In this document: positions 12,962 through 26,666 of the stretch, piece after piece | Layout of the letters: the number at the start of each line of letters is the position of its first letter | How positions within the stretch are numbered: the stretch's first letter is position 1 | Origin: Apus apus | Taxonomy: Eukaryota; Chordata; Aves; Apodiformes; Apodidae | Assembly (NCBI RefSeq): GCF_020740795.1 | Contig: NC_067312.1 | Coordinates: 62,578,905 to 62,642,904, forward strand | Direction: 5' to 3' | Length of the DNA stretch: 64,000 nt | Position numbers and translations under genes: made by a program | The notes under the pieces: model-generated | Told to the model about the DNA's origin: nothing | The model's database searches: none | The model's input: the letters and a program-made list of their open reading frames with translations, nothing else

Positions 12962-14489
12962 GGTGTCTGAGTGATGTAGAAATAATCGAGCTAGAAGCAT
13001 CTGCAGACACTTTGGAGTTGTTTTAAGTGTTTTGCTTTTTTATTTTATTTTTATTATTATTTTTTACATTATGCTATCTGAATATCTGTTGCCTTGTTAT
13101 TGCTATAGTTTTGTTTTGAAGACTGTTCACATGTCTATATGTGTGCTACTGCAATGCAAATGGTAAATTACAAGCTCTATTCTATTGCTTTATTCACACT
13201 TCATAAAGTAGTCTTTAATTCTCATCTCAGATGAAGATCAACTCACATGGTGGTTAGCAGCTGCTTCAGATCTTCCTGAAACACAGACTAGCATAAAAAC
13301 AAATAGCCATGGATATCTTCTCTTGTGCCTAGGTATAGAGAGAGGTGCTGGAGAACTGTCTAAATTCAAGTGTACTTCATCCGGGCAAAATAAAACATCA
13401 ACAACAAGCAAAAAAATCCAAATTAACCCCCTGCCTTAAATGGCAGACGTCTTTGGACAAACTTTCCACTTTTCACTAGTTCTAGATGGTGTTAAGAATA
13501 CTACAAAACCAGACTATCCTTCACAGACAGGCAGACAGGCTAAACGAGGTAAGGCTTTTGCCAGATGTAATTTTTCTGATCTGTGCAGTATATTCTAAAA
13601 AAGCCAAAAATATCCACATGCTCTCAGAGGATAGGTCAGATCTAGATGGAAGGCCAAGAAAGCTTCGCAAGTTTCAGCTTCAGATCTAGCCAAGATAAGG
13701 GAGCTCAAGCTTATTAGAGCTCCAGCTCTCACATTGGTTTCTTGGAAACCCATGTCTTCAGCTCTCTCATCTTTTTCCCCATCCCATCCTGCATGAGCAC
13801 CTACAAACTCCCTCTGTTTTTAACAAATAGTGACTGAGCTCAGCAATGCCTCTAACAGCTGCTGGGCACAGGAGGTGATATAAACTAACTCAATCATGTC
13901 TAGAGAACTGCTTTTAAATCTGCTGTGTGACTTCCATAGGACAGTATTCAGCAAACATGTTTGATTCTGAGTGGAGTGGAAGACTTGGAGTTACAAGAAG
14001 GGTGGATTGAACATATGCACAAAGCCATTTAAAGGCTTCTCTCATTTTTTTTCCTGTAGTTTAAAAAATGCACCCCAGGGCCTTTTATACTGTTGCAGTA
14101 GGTCAGCAGCCCAGCAAAACACATGGAATCCCACTAAATGCTATGAACTGGAGTCATCATTCCTTATATATTTATTTGTGACAGACCTGTATTTGTGTGG
14201 TCCTGCTCATAGTTGGGGGAAACTACTAAATAATCCCTGTGTATTCACATAACTTCACTGCCACCAGAACTTGTTTATCCATTGACTACTCCTAGCAAGT
14301 TACATAGACTGTATTTCTTTTAAAAGGTTAATTTCCTATCTTCCACCTCACATGCACATGTGAGAAGTGGTTATTTTGAATCATGCCAGTAAAACTGTTA
14401 TCATCCCTCTAGCTCTCTAAGTTTTTATTTGAGGGAAAAATAAGATCTTTATATAGGAATTTATATCTAAATGGTATTCAAAATATTCA
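12962..14489. other. Intergenic, no gene seen
   Basis: AT-rich. Contains a 7-bp inverted repeat GGAGCTC/GAGCTCC at 13700-13723. No gene. Confidence 0.65.
14347..14364. repeat. 8-bp inverted repeat, 2-base loop
   Basis: CTCACATG and CATGTGAG around CA. Each half contains a CATGTG-type E-box core. Confidence 0.8.
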
Positions 14490-14606
14490 GTCTGAATCCT
14501 GTGGACCTCATTCAATCTTTATCCTGGCACAGCTCACCCTGAGGTCAATGGGCATATAGCCTGAATAAAGACTAAAAGCTGTGAGATGGGGCCCATTGGG
14601 CAAAAT
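14490..14606. repeat. Possible ancient interspersed repeat
   Basis: The stretch GAGGTCAATGGGCATATAGCC followed by TGAATAAAGACTAAAAGC and GGGGCCCA resembles an old repeat seen widely in reptile and bird DNA (AAGTCAATGGGAGTTTTGCC... TGAATAAGGACTGCAGG... GGGCCC). The match is from memory and partial. Confidence 0.35.
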
Positions 14607-14939
14607 TACTAGAGATGGACAAATTTGTTTGGATAGAGGAGCAGTGAAGCAAAATCTGTGCTCAAAACCTAGACCAAGCTGAAACTAGTCCTTCATGTTC
14701 AGCTGTGAGTATACCTTTTGTGAATACTCACATTCACAGTATAGGTCCCTCCTACATGGCCTCAAGTATGTGTAAATTCCTACAGCCATCCTTACTTCAT
14801 GCCACTGTGGCCCTGTTACAGGAGAAGGCCTCCTTCCCTCAGCTCAGCAGACTGGCAATTTTGGGACATAAAAAGGCAGCTCTTAGAGAAGGACCTGGTC
14901 TTCTGCCTGAGAAAATGTTGGGTTTTTCTAAAAAGAAAA

Positions 14940-15075
14940 TGGCAGGGCAGGGTGGGGCGGGGGAGGGGAAGGGAGGGGAGAGGAAGGAAGGGCAGGGGAG
15001 AGGAAGGAAGGGCAGGGGAGGGCAGGGCAGGGGAGGGCAGGGCAGGGCAGGGCAGGGCAGGGAAGGGAAGGGAAG
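14940..15075 (+). repeat. G-rich tandem repeat (GGGCA/GGGAA type)
   Basis: About 135 bases almost free of T on the plus strand. It includes two perfect copies of a 20-base unit (14981-15000 and 15001-15020), then a run of GGGCA pentamers (about 15018-15060) and GGGAA units. The many runs of three to five Gs give G-quadruplex potential. It is followed directly by a pyrimidine-rich stretch (15076-15131). Long open frames across it are artefacts of the repeat. Confidence 0.9.
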
Positions 15076-15131
15076 TTCTCTTTCCTTTTTCTGCTTTTGT
15101 TTGTTTTTGTTTTTTTTTTTTGCTTCTCTCA

Positions 15132-18100
15132 TCTGTTCACCTCCTATTTGCTTTCCAGAGGTCCATCTATGTCTCTGCAGCTTGATACCTGGAGCAGAAA
15201 ATGTACTTTCTTCTGGGTGGATGTGAGGGAGGGAGGTCTCTCCTCAGCACCTAGGGCACAGGAAGGCTGCAGTGAAGCATCACCAGCCTGTGAAGGGTTG
15301 GAGTTTTTCTGGCTGAAGCAGCACGTGCATGCTGCTTTGTTCTTCATGCTTCTCTTTTGTGTATTCAAGAGGACATGTCTGCCCACACATGCTTATCCTA
15401 ACTTTGAAATGGAAGGTTGAACCCTGAAGCCTTTATTCACATGCATACTCACCTTTGTGCAGAAGAGCGGAGGTGAGACTTCAACATGCTTCTGCTGACA
15501 GCAGGACCCTCTAAGACAGCAAGATTCCTTTGCAAAAAAAAAAAAAAAAAAAAAAAAGTTCAGATGAAATCTTATTGCTGTACATTGTGACCGAAAATAT
15601 TTAGGCAGGACATAGAAAAAGTATTGGAGCTGTAAGTATTGAGAAAATCAGAATCCACTACAGACTGACCTTTGCATTTTTACTAAGTGTTAGAGTACTT
15701 TTTGTCTGTGTGCTCTCTCAGTAATAAAAAGAGTGCCTCAGCTAATTTTCATGATCTCTTGGTGGAGCAAAAGGACAGCAGATCATTTATATAATTTCTA
15801 GTTGGAAAACCTAGTTGGAAAGTTTGATGTTGTGGTTGAGTGGCAGGAAAACATTCATTAATATTTTTCATAGTATTGGAGATAAGTACCATAAATTTGA
15901 TTTTCAGATATTAAGGATCTTTGGTGATAAAATGTAAAGATAACTAATAAACCATCTCCTTCAGATTATTTAAACTGCAAAGGCAAATGCATCTGCTATA
16001 TATTAACACTGTCAGCCACCTAGGCATTATGGTGGATTTTTAATGTGTTTCATCTAAACACTTAAAGGCACTTTTAAAAATATATGACCCACTAAATAAA
16101 AAAAACCATAGGACATAATCTTCAGGGCACACTGATTAATGCAAAATTGACTTGAACAAATGCAGCTTATGGCCATAGTCCAGGAAGCTCTCTTGGTAGT
16201 AAAGAGTTTCATATAATAGTTTTCCACTTTCAAAATCACGTCAATTTTTACTTACAATGTTTTGAAAACAGGTACAGCAACTTTCAATCAACTGCATAGC
16301 AATACTTTAAAATCCCTTAGTATTAAATTGTAAAAGTTGGAGTCATAGGAAGAGGACAATACTGTAAAGAGTTGATTTTCTGACTCATCACGCTCAGAGC
16401 TGTCAGCTGCTGTGCATTATTGTCTGTGCAGAGCTAGAGATGAAGTGGGAAAATAAGTTACATGATTAATTCGTATTTGTTGTTGTTTGGTGGTTTTTTA
16501 ATATATCTATTATTTTTTTTTTTTTTTTCCCTCTTCATGGACCAATACTGATTTCTCCAGATATCTTCTTGACACATAGTCCCAAAATATCTGTATGAGC
16601 AGAACTCAGATGAGCATCTGAACCAGAAATACCCAGCATGCAAACACATGCTAAATGAGTATATAACAGTAATCATATAATATGAAATCCCCTCTGCCTT
16701 ACCTATGCAACAGCACTTTGACAAAAATATCTATAATTCTTTTCTCTGATTATTTTCCATATAAATCTTTGAATGTCTGCAATTAGTAGCAGGCACCTGA
16801 CCACCAGGTATAACACAAGCAAATGTAAACATTGACTTTCTACCTACAACAACAAAGATTTAAATTGTTAAGAGCTTGGCCAGCATACAAAAGTTGGGAA
16901 AAATTAGCTAAATATTTCCTGAATAATGTCTTCATATTATAAGACAGTCACAAGTATGCACCCTGAGGTAGGTCCTGCAGCTTGAGTAGTGAAATCATGA
17001 GCACTTCTGCAGGATGCAGTGCAAGTCAAGGTGCAGCTCAGCCAGGAGTGGCAATGAGCTTCTGGTTTCCACTTGGGAAGGAAAAATTGAATCAGGAAAT
17101 TATGGCACCTGCTCTGTGTGTTGGTTGCAAGAAAAGAAGCAGAAGGACCTGTGAAGATATGGGCACTTCAAAGAAGGGTTGTTTTTCTCCTTACAAAACT
17201 AGCAAGAAGATAATTCAGTGTACACATTACTCATGGTGCTCTTTCTAGAGGCCTTGAAAATGGCAGAGGAGTTTGAAGTTCAGTTTTTCTCCCCACCCAA
17301 TCTCATGTTCTTCCCCTCCTTTGGAGAAAACAGGGGCCCAATGAAGGCATCCCTCTTGCAGCTTTTAAAAGGTCGTGGGTGCCTGGTGACCTGCTGGTGG
17401 AAACTGGAGATAAGCAACATGGAAGTGTTATTTGAGGCACCTCACCCATAAATGGATCAAAAACATTAAAGCTCTCGTGAAAGCGTTCACCACATACAAA
17501 GGAAAAAACACAACAAACTGAAACAAAACAATAAAAAAAGAAAAACACAACAAAAAACAGGAAATGAAAAAAGAAGCAGAGAGAATAAAAGTTCAGACAA
17601 AATTTTCAGGGTTCCAGTGTCAATATTCTTTTTATAAGACGAAAAACTTTGAGTAATTTTTTATGAAAAGAAAAGCCTGTTTTATTGACTGATGAAAGCT
17701 TTATGATGCCTCTATGATCTCGTCTATAATTTCTAAATTGTTCCTGAACTTCTCCCTCCATAGAGTCTCTGATGGCAGCCTGGGGAATTTGCAGCCTCAA
17801 AGTCTAACAATGTCACAGCCACTGCCATCCCTCTGAAAGAGGGAGCAGGGGTACGAGCACAGCTGCATCTTGCTGGTTCATCCTGTACTGAACACACAGC
17901 GTAGGAACAGATGTGGGCAGTATGACATTCAGCAGGACCTTAGCCAAACAGGAATGACCCTGCCAAACAGGGTAAATGAAACTGCTGCAAGGCTGCTGTA
18001 GTGTTTGCTCTTCCAGCAAGGAAAAAAAGCAAGGAAACAGATTCATGTTTTCCTCATGTTTCCCATGTGAGGAAAGATGGACATGCTAGGGTCAGGACCA

Positions 18101-21100
18101 GTGAACTCTTCTAAGATGAGATTTGCAGGCATTTGATTAGAAATGGCCAGCATTTTCCATGACCAAAGCAATACATATGCAGTCGGGGCTAATTAGAGCC
18201 ATTGTCTTGTGAAATACAGGCAATGGCTATTTAAGCAATTTCAAGAATGAAGCTGACTACTTTTAAAACTCATGGAAAGACGTCATATGCAATCAGCATG
18301 TATACTGAGTGTAGCAGCCTACAGGGTTCCCATGTCTTAGGACCAGAAAAGCTTTAAAACCTAAACTTGAATTCTATAATGAAAGACTTGGCCTCTCTGG
18401 ATCAGGCCTTTCAAAAAGCACACAGTAAGGACATTTTCTGTTTCATAGTGATTCATGGCTGCCTCTGGGGGCCACTGTAATAAACTGGAAGAGCAATCTT
18501 GCACATCATAGCCCAAGTAGTGGGTGGGAACTAAGGGTCATCCCATCAAAATCCTCTTCTCAGCTGTGCTGGATCACACGAGCTGAATGCTCGAGTTTTT
18601 GCAAGAGTACAAAGCTCCTTCTTGCACAAAATGTGTGTTTTAGATCCCCTCACTGCTGTGATGTATGAATGCTTCCAAAAAAATGACATGGAGGCTCTTA
18701 CATGGCTTCAGCAAAATGCGTAGGGGGGAAGAGTAGATAGAGATGATATATTTCCCAGCATTTCCCACTAATAAGTCTGCAGTCCATGGGAAACCATTAG
18801 GATATTTTTGTGCATGCATGGTGTGAGAATGAAAGCATCTTTCCTAACAATGAAAAGTTACTGCTTTTTGGTGTTGGCACTGTAATACTTAAAGTGCTGC
18901 AAACTTCTTTTCTGTTGATTTCTGAGTTTTTCTGCATGTTGTACTTGTGAAAAACTGCTAATGTTCTGCATATTCTGCCCATTATTTTACACAGGGAGGT
19001 TAATGAGTATATGCAACATGATAACTATGGCAGAGAACCTCTGCGGGCTGTTGCCAGCTCAAACACTAGTTGATCCAGACCAAATAAATTTGTTCTGTAA
19101 TATCTTTAACTATGCAACACACTCAGGAAGAAAAGACACATTTCCTTACAAGAAAGGGGTTTAAAAAGGATGTGTGATTCCTGGAATCTATTCGAGGCCC
19201 CTGGGGCATGGGTTGTGCCAGGGTGCTGAAGCACACTCCTACACAGATAAGGACCAAAAACTTCAGGGTAAAGGGGTGTTTGGCCCCAATGCTGTAACTG
19301 CAGGGGGATATGGCTTGCCTTGTCCATCTCCACTAAGCAGATGGCAGTGGGCTCATGCTTCAGAAAAAGGTCAGGACTGCCTTTCTGCCTCCCTGCTGTG
19401 CATGCACAGCACCAGTTTCATTGCACTGCTTTCAGCTCCTCAGGGATCAGTGGAAAGAGCAGTCTTCAGCCAGGCAAGGGATTAATTTTTTCCCAATATT
19501 TTTATTATCTTTCACCCTATAAACCAGTTTTCAGCGCAGGACTACAGGCATGGATTAATGGCTCTTTTGCTGTGGTTCATAAGGACATGTGATGGTTCTT
19601 ACACTCAAGACTGCAGTCTTGAAGGTGCCTACAAACTTGGCTTGAGTTGCTGCTGAGACACCCTTATGTTCATCATTTCAATGGGAAAAATGAGATAGAA
19701 GTAGCTAAACTTATATAATGTTTTTCTTTCCTTTCCCTGCCCCATTCCTCTAAACCTTACATTCTTTTGTGTTGTTTAATATCCCCAGTGCTTTAGACAA
19801 GGAATCAGAAGTCTGGTTCTCTGGAAACAATTGTTATGTCAGCTGACATTAACACAGCAAGCACTTCAACTATTTTTCCAACATATCCATCAAATGCAAT
19901 CGCCAAAACATTAATTCTCATTATGCCTCAACAATGTTTCTCATTTTCCTCTAATTCTGTCACCAGACTGCCTCCATGCAAAATTACTTTACAAATAGAT
20001 CAAGTAATCTAACTAAAAGGACTTTGTGAAGCTTTATTTTTAATGACTTGTTTGTAAATGTTCTAGGCCATTTATTACACAAATTTGAGCCCCTCCTGTC
20101 CTAAGTTAACAAAAAACAAGTATACTTTAAATCAGCTAAAAAATGTAAAATTATATATTACTGTAACTATCTTGAAAACTAGGCATAAGGATCACCAGAA
20201 AATACACAGAAAAAGAGGCAAGCTCAGCTGCTGAAACCTTGATCAAGGCTTTCTTACTGCGTACAAATGTAGTGTTGTGTGGGCTATCACTACAGACTCA
20301 ACTGCCAGTTTCAGAAGTCTCAATTTTGAATTTTTGCTCATTGGGCAAAGGAAGCAATTGTTCAAGGACATTGAACAAGGATATTGTTTGAGAAAGTATA
20401 ACGGAAAAATAGATGGAGTAAATAGAGTACTGGTTTATTTTTAAGTAATTATTAAACAGCTACAGACACATTTAATTTAATACTGAAGATGGGCAAGTCT
20501 AATGTTTGAGATCTTCAATGTTCAGAGCACTGAGAGGGTTGTAACTGTCTAAGGCCATAATGCATATGAAAAGCTACCCACTAATAAACAGTGAATGTCT
20601 ACTACAAGATATCACAGTTTCACAGTGGGCAGAGGCTAAAAAAATAGCAATAATATATCAGATTTTATTATAACAATTGATAAATATTTGCTTTTTAGAA
20701 CAATAATGCAGTAAACATATTGAGCAGAGTCTGTGCTTACTTTTTAAATGAAGCATGATGCCCCATTTGACTCAGCAAACTGCATTTTTACCATCAAATA
20801 CCGCCCAAAAATGTGTGTAAGAACTGCAATTGAAGGAAATAAGATGCTGGTCATGCCTCTAGAGAGAAAAAAATCATGCCAGATTAACTCCCATGTCCTT
20901 TCTTGGTGTGCTGAAGATTTATAAAATAAATTCCCACCAACATTAACAGAGGTTAGTATAGGTAATTGACCTTGTAAATCAAGAGTAGAATAGACCCTAT
21001 AATGTATAATATTTTGAGGTATTTATCACTTTGCTGAGGCAGACAGGATTTGAGCATGTAAATCGTTATAATGGTAACTGTAATTCTACATCCCTGTGCC

Positions 21101-24100
21101 TGTGTGGCAGTGAGAGTGGCCCCACAGTGCTGGGAGGGACTTCCCTCTGCACCCCCACACAACCCTGGCACTGCTCAGACTGAGAGCCGGGAAGCACTTT
21201 CCCGAGGTCCACAGAGACCACCACAAAAAGAACAAAGCATTTCGCCAAATTGCATTGCCTGTTTTGTTATATCTGCAAGTGCACATCTAATTTTCTGTGC
21301 CTTTTGATCTGCTCGCTACTTTCTCTAGATTTCTTCCCAGCTCTGCAGGATTTTCTTTCCTAAGGAGAAGGTATATTTAGGTTATTCTCAGTTCAATCCC
21401 ATATCATGATAGCAAAATGACATAAGCCATATATTAATAAAATTTCAAAACATTTGAAGTGGGATAAAGTAAATAATCCTGAGGCAAATGACCTGTTAAA
21501 ATCTCCACTTCTGCTAATACATTCCAGAAATGTACAAAGACTTTAAGAATACATTGCAACCTTTGGATAATTGTTAATGCACGTAAGTGTTTTGCAGGAA
21601 AAAAGATATTTTGTGTTATCTGCAAAAAGCCCTCTTGAGTAAGAGTCCATATCGCCAGGTATTTCTTTTAAAGGGGAACAGTTTAATAAAAATAACAAAG
21701 CAAGCAACCAAGAACATTAACTTTCACTTTGCCTAGCTACATGCTAGTACTCTTGCTGTAATTATAACACAGAGGTCATTCCAAAGGAATTACCAGCCTT
21801 CGAATGATATGAGACAATTATTCCCCAGGGAGTTGGACAAATTTGTAAGACAAATACAGTTGAAATTTCAGACATCAATCTCTTTTTTACCATAGCATGG
21901 GAACAAGGGAGCTGTGAAATGTAATTTTACCCTAAGGCCCAACAAATGATCACATTAAAATGATTAAAAAAAAAAAAAAGACTTTACATCTATTATATCT
22001 TAGAAGTGAATGTAGAGTTAGATTTTTCTAAGGCTTCCTGTGAATAATAGCATTTAATAGAATCTGTAATAAGCACTTTACAGACACCCCTGTTGTTCTC
22101 TAGCCTGTAGGGAGGCCAGCTGGGCAGTCACTAAGGGCAGCCCCACGTGAAGCAGCGCAGCATTAGGTGCCATGCTGGGGAGCAACGCAGTGCCGGGAGC
22201 TGCCTCCCGGCTGTGGAGGCTCAGGTCCAACCCTCCTGCACCACCTCCAGGTGCTGCCCACCCCTTTTTGCAGTACAGGAGGAGATTTCCCAAAGTGGCT
22301 GTGTTTAATGTGTCCCAGTACTGCCCGAACTGAAGGAAGCTGAGCTGGTTTCATGCACATCTGTCAAAGAAGCTGTGCTGGGTGAGAGCCTTGTTTCCCT
22401 GGTCCTGACCACAGCGAGTAGAAAAGTTTAAGGGGAAAAAACTGCCATCCCTTTCCATCCCAAAAGCACCCTGAAGGGTTTTCGGTGTTCACCCCAGGTG
22501 ACTGTGGATCACAGGAGCACCCTTTAATGTTGTGCATTACCCAAGGGTGTAGGATAGGTAATAAAACACCAAAAGGTGGTAACTGTTGATCCACTGCTTT
22601 CTACACCTCAACCTGTTTGTTTTGCCCCATCTCCCATCAGCTCAGTTGGACAATAACCCTGCTTGAGCCTGTCTAGCAGAGAAACTTGTGACTGGTGCAA
22701 CCCATCCCAAAAATTGGCTCTCCCCTTGCATGGGACTTGTGTGCCAAGGCACACCACAAACAATATTTGGCTGCAGAAGGCAGCAAACCCTCCTGCTCCT
22801 ATTCTCTTGGAATCTCTTTTCTTCTGCATTTACACAGAACCGGTTGTGCCAGCATCGACTTGAGCGTATTACGTATTTGAGCTGAGCAGTTTTAGCCCAG
22901 TGTGTGTGCTGTAGTCAAATATTGAAGTGGAAAATGGATATTAAGGAACTGCTCTTTGGCTAAAGTTTGATTTACAGAAACCTATAACAATTTCATTCTT
23001 CAGATAAGTGCATTTCTCCAACTGCTGTTACTCAAGAAAACAGGCTCCATGGAAATCTTTACAGCCGACACATTGCAATGTGACCTTGCACAACTTGGCA
23101 ATGCAACTCTGTGTGTTTTTATCGTATTGAAATAATATCATAAGTTTTATGCATATGTGGAACTTAAACTTTAGCTTCAGTTTCTTTCATTATGTATGTT
23201 ATTATGACATGCAGGCACAGGGTTTCTGTGGGGCAGAAGAAAGAAGGTGTGTGAGAGTATGTAAGGAGGGTGCACATGTTTGTGCACATATTTCCATCTG
23301 TTTTTTCCAAAGGTGGATTTCTGTTGCTGTGACACCTACTGTCAACAGCTCCCCAAATGATCTCATAAGGCATAGCCTCTGCAAATATTTTGGTTTACCT
23401 ACTGACTTCCATTGATTATGCAAGAACACTTCCCAAATGGAAGCTGACAAATTGAGAAATGCAAACACATCCTGGTTTAAGTGAGCACAAAGCAGAGCAG
23501 CACCTGTCTGATTGATGAGGATGACTGACTGTGGATGTGCTGAGTTTCTTTGGTATTTTGAGTAGGGAAAGTGGTTAAAACACTAGGTTTCCAATTATCA
23601 CACCAAATAATCTCATTCTACTCCCACAACAGTTTTCTAAGATACAGCAACTTTCTCAAGAGATATAAAGAATTGTTAGGAAAAAATAGAAAACTTGTAT
23701 GATGAGTGAAAGGCATCTCAAAGTTGCCATGTGACGTCTCACCAGCAAACACGTTGTCCACCTTATTGTGGGAACACTTTGAGTGCCCCAGCAAGTTCCC
23801 AGAAGTATAAAAAGTTATGAGTCCCTGATGCTACATAGTTTCCTAAGTTAGCTTTAAACTAACAAGCTGCTGTATTATTAGACAGGCAAAAATGGAGTAA
23901 CACAAGCCAGAAAAAAACCTCATATACATACTTTGAATATACATATATCTTTTATTTGACTTAAATTACTCTTAACCCACAGGACAGGTGGCAAATCTTT
24001 TAATGTTTTCCTCTTATCTGTGTTTTATTTTATGGGACAGGGAGTCCCATTTGCTGAATTTGGTGTCAGTACACTCAGCAGCCTCTAGGGCTGAAAGCAA

Positions 24101-25883
24101 AGTGGTGGCCTCTTGGCTGGGAGAGGGACAAAATAAGAAGCTGATGTCACTGTATGCCAGTGAAAGACCCATGGAGGTACTCCGGGGAGGTGTCACATGA
24201 GGTCCAGAGATGATAAAAAGAAAATTGTGTGAGGATTCCTGTGTATTAAAACCAAACCTAAACTAAATTAAATGAAACCGAAACTTCACTCACCAAGTTC
24301 TCTTTCTTGTGACAAATAAATCACAAGTTTTAAATAATAATAATAAAAAAATGTGTCTTGTTTCTTTACTGCCCTGATTAGGAGGAATAGCTTCCTACAA
24401 ATATGAAGCAAGACTTTGCTTCTTATTCTTTGCATTATCATCAGAGTTAGGAGAATCTTAAACTATCTGTCCATCATTTTTGTTGCATGTAATATTTCTT
24501 TACAACCATTGCACAATCTTATTTTTATGTTTTACTTTTTGCTTTTTTCCTTCTTTCTCTTTACTTTCTACTCTGTTCATACAAACCACTCATTTGCTGT
24601 GAGACTGATTGGGGTGGGAGAGGGGTGGGGAATTATCTGAAAGCTCTGGAAATGTCATTCTTACAATAGTCAGAGTCACATATGTCCATAAGAACTCCAG
24701 AATTCAATAGAAAGCAAAGCTGTTTGAATGAACTTATTTCATTTTCTGTTAGAAAAAGAGGAAAAACTGCAAAGAGGCATTGAAGACTGTTTTCATTGTA
24801 AATCAGCACAAACAGATTCAAGAACTGCTGTAGTTGGATCAAGAGTGTATATAACGTATAATCAACTCAACAGTTTAATTTTCAAAACTTGGCTTCCAGT
24901 ATTGGAAGCATGAGATCAAGCCAAGATACATCGTCAGTAAAAGACTGGAGCTCAAAGCCGGTGTTGAATTACAGAGCCCAGAAGGTTTACAGAAGTGCTT
25001 AGTGAAAATTGTTTGCAAATGGGTTTAGAAAAGTTTTCTGCCTCTTGCTGGCTGTTTCAGGGTCTGGGTCTGTCTGAACAACTGAAGAGTTCTCCGCTTG
25101 TCATCCTGGAGATATGGAGGATCTGCACGTAGGCAGGCAGGGCACTTACTTAGTGCCCACACTGACATCTTCAAATTAAGCTTGAGAGTCTTTCTGGAAG
25201 ACTTCTTTAGCCAAGGCAATTGGTCTCCAGCCGAGGAGGCTACTGGGCCCTGTCCAGGCATAGCTGGATGAAATGTAAAGACCCCTGATAGAAAAAAATT
25301 GTTACATGATTTAATGGTCACTTCTGAACTCAAGTATTCCACCAAAATTGGCACATTTAGTGTTTCCCCCCCCCTCCCTGTTTATCAGATGCATTGTGAA
25401 GTAGAATAGTTCTACAAACACAGGATTTTGCCCTGAGCAAAGCAGATTTGCATTTGATTTCTCAGCTTTGTTCTTGTATCTGATATCCATTTAAAGGAAT
25501 TTCATGGGGCCTGCAGGAATTGTGCTAATCAATGGGCAGTAAATTCATGCTTTTAAACAGCTTTCTTGTCTCTGTATCCAGCTCAGTTGTCACCTCAGGA
25601 CTTGCACAGGAGTGGTTTTGGCACTACCTCTGTTTCAGGAAAGCCCTGGAACTAGGTTGCCATTGTTAAACATATAGTCCCAGTTCATTTCAGAGCAGAA
25701 CACAAATGCAGATGCCCAGCAGGATAAGCAGCTCCTAGAGGTCACAGGGAAAACTATTTACATCTCATTGAGATGCACTTATTTCTGTTCTGTCACTCAG
25801 GACTACAGGCAAGTGCTTTCTAGAGAAACTAATTTTGTTTGGTTTGTAATAGCATCTGCTGACTTGATATTGCTGCTTTCTGG
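15132..25883. other. Intergenic, no gene seen
   Basis: About 10.7 kb without a recognisable gene or transposon. A somewhat GC-richer segment lies at about 22080-22880. Stretches such as 19830-20080 and 21740-21950 read like ordinary single-copy sequence that might be conserved, but this cannot be judged from one genome. Confidence 0.6.
15534..15557 (+). repeat. A homopolymer, 24 bases
   Basis: An uninterrupted run of 24 A. No retrocopy is recognisable to its left. Confidence 0.95.
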
Positions 25884-26032
25884 TGTTTTGTTTGCTTGTT
25901 TGTTTGTTTGTTCTGTTTGGTTGGTTTTTGTTTTGTTGTTTGTTTTGGTTTGGTTTTTTGTTTTGTTGTTTGGTTTGCTTTGTTGGTTTTTTTTTGTTTT
26001 GTTGTGTTAAGGTTTTGGGTTTGTTTTTTTTT
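25884..26032 (+). repeat. TTTG/TTTTG low-complexity tract
   Basis: About 150 bases composed only of short T runs separated by G or GG (TTTGTTTGTTTG, then TTTTGTTGTTTG), with very few other bases. Apparent open frames here (F/V/L/C/W-rich) are not genes. Confidence 0.95.
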
Positions 26033-26666
26033 CATTTGCATCTTTTTGAGATTTCCTGCTTCTCTTTATACTCATGGAGCTCATGTATTTAGTTTGACAG
26101 GGAGAAATGTACTTTTCAAAACCTACTACTTCCCTCTAATGAACACCCCATGTTTGGTGCTGTACCTATGATTTGTAAGAGCACATTCACCAAACTATGA
26201 AGATAGAGACCTTATTAATTGTGGGCAAGGTACTTTCTGCCAAAATACCCTGGGGATTCTCTCAGAGGTGCTGACTTAGCTCAGCTCAAGGGTATTCTAT
26301 GAGAATTACTTAAGAATAACCCTGGGGATGCTGTGCAATCATTCAGCTGGGTTCCTTTTGCTGCAAGAATGATCATATCAGGAGGTATTATTGAGTATGG
26401 CTGATTTCTCTTGTCTGCATTTGTTCTACTAGGTGTGTTTAGCACCTCTTTCTTTCCCAGTGTGGTCTCCAGAACCTAAATTAATAGAGTAGGACCCTGC
26501 TACACTGACAATAATGCAATTGGATTTCTAGGGTTTTTCCTAGTTTGCATTGATGAGAGACAGCAGCTGGACCCATCCATGAAAAATGAAGTCCTCTTTG
26601 TGTCCTTAGACACGTACAAGGAGATGCACTGCAAGCCTTCTGCCAGTATGAGTTATTAGGGTTTTA

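Noticed and set aside
14705..15226. 173-codon plus-strand open frame and its 128- and 97-codon shadows
   Set aside because: They run through the G-rich tandem repeat and consist of G/R/E/K or P/L/S low-complexity repeats with no domain.
25768..26171. Several 70-90 codon frames on both strands, hydrophobic on one and K/Q/T-rich on the other
   Set aside because: All are translations of the TTTG low-complexity tract.
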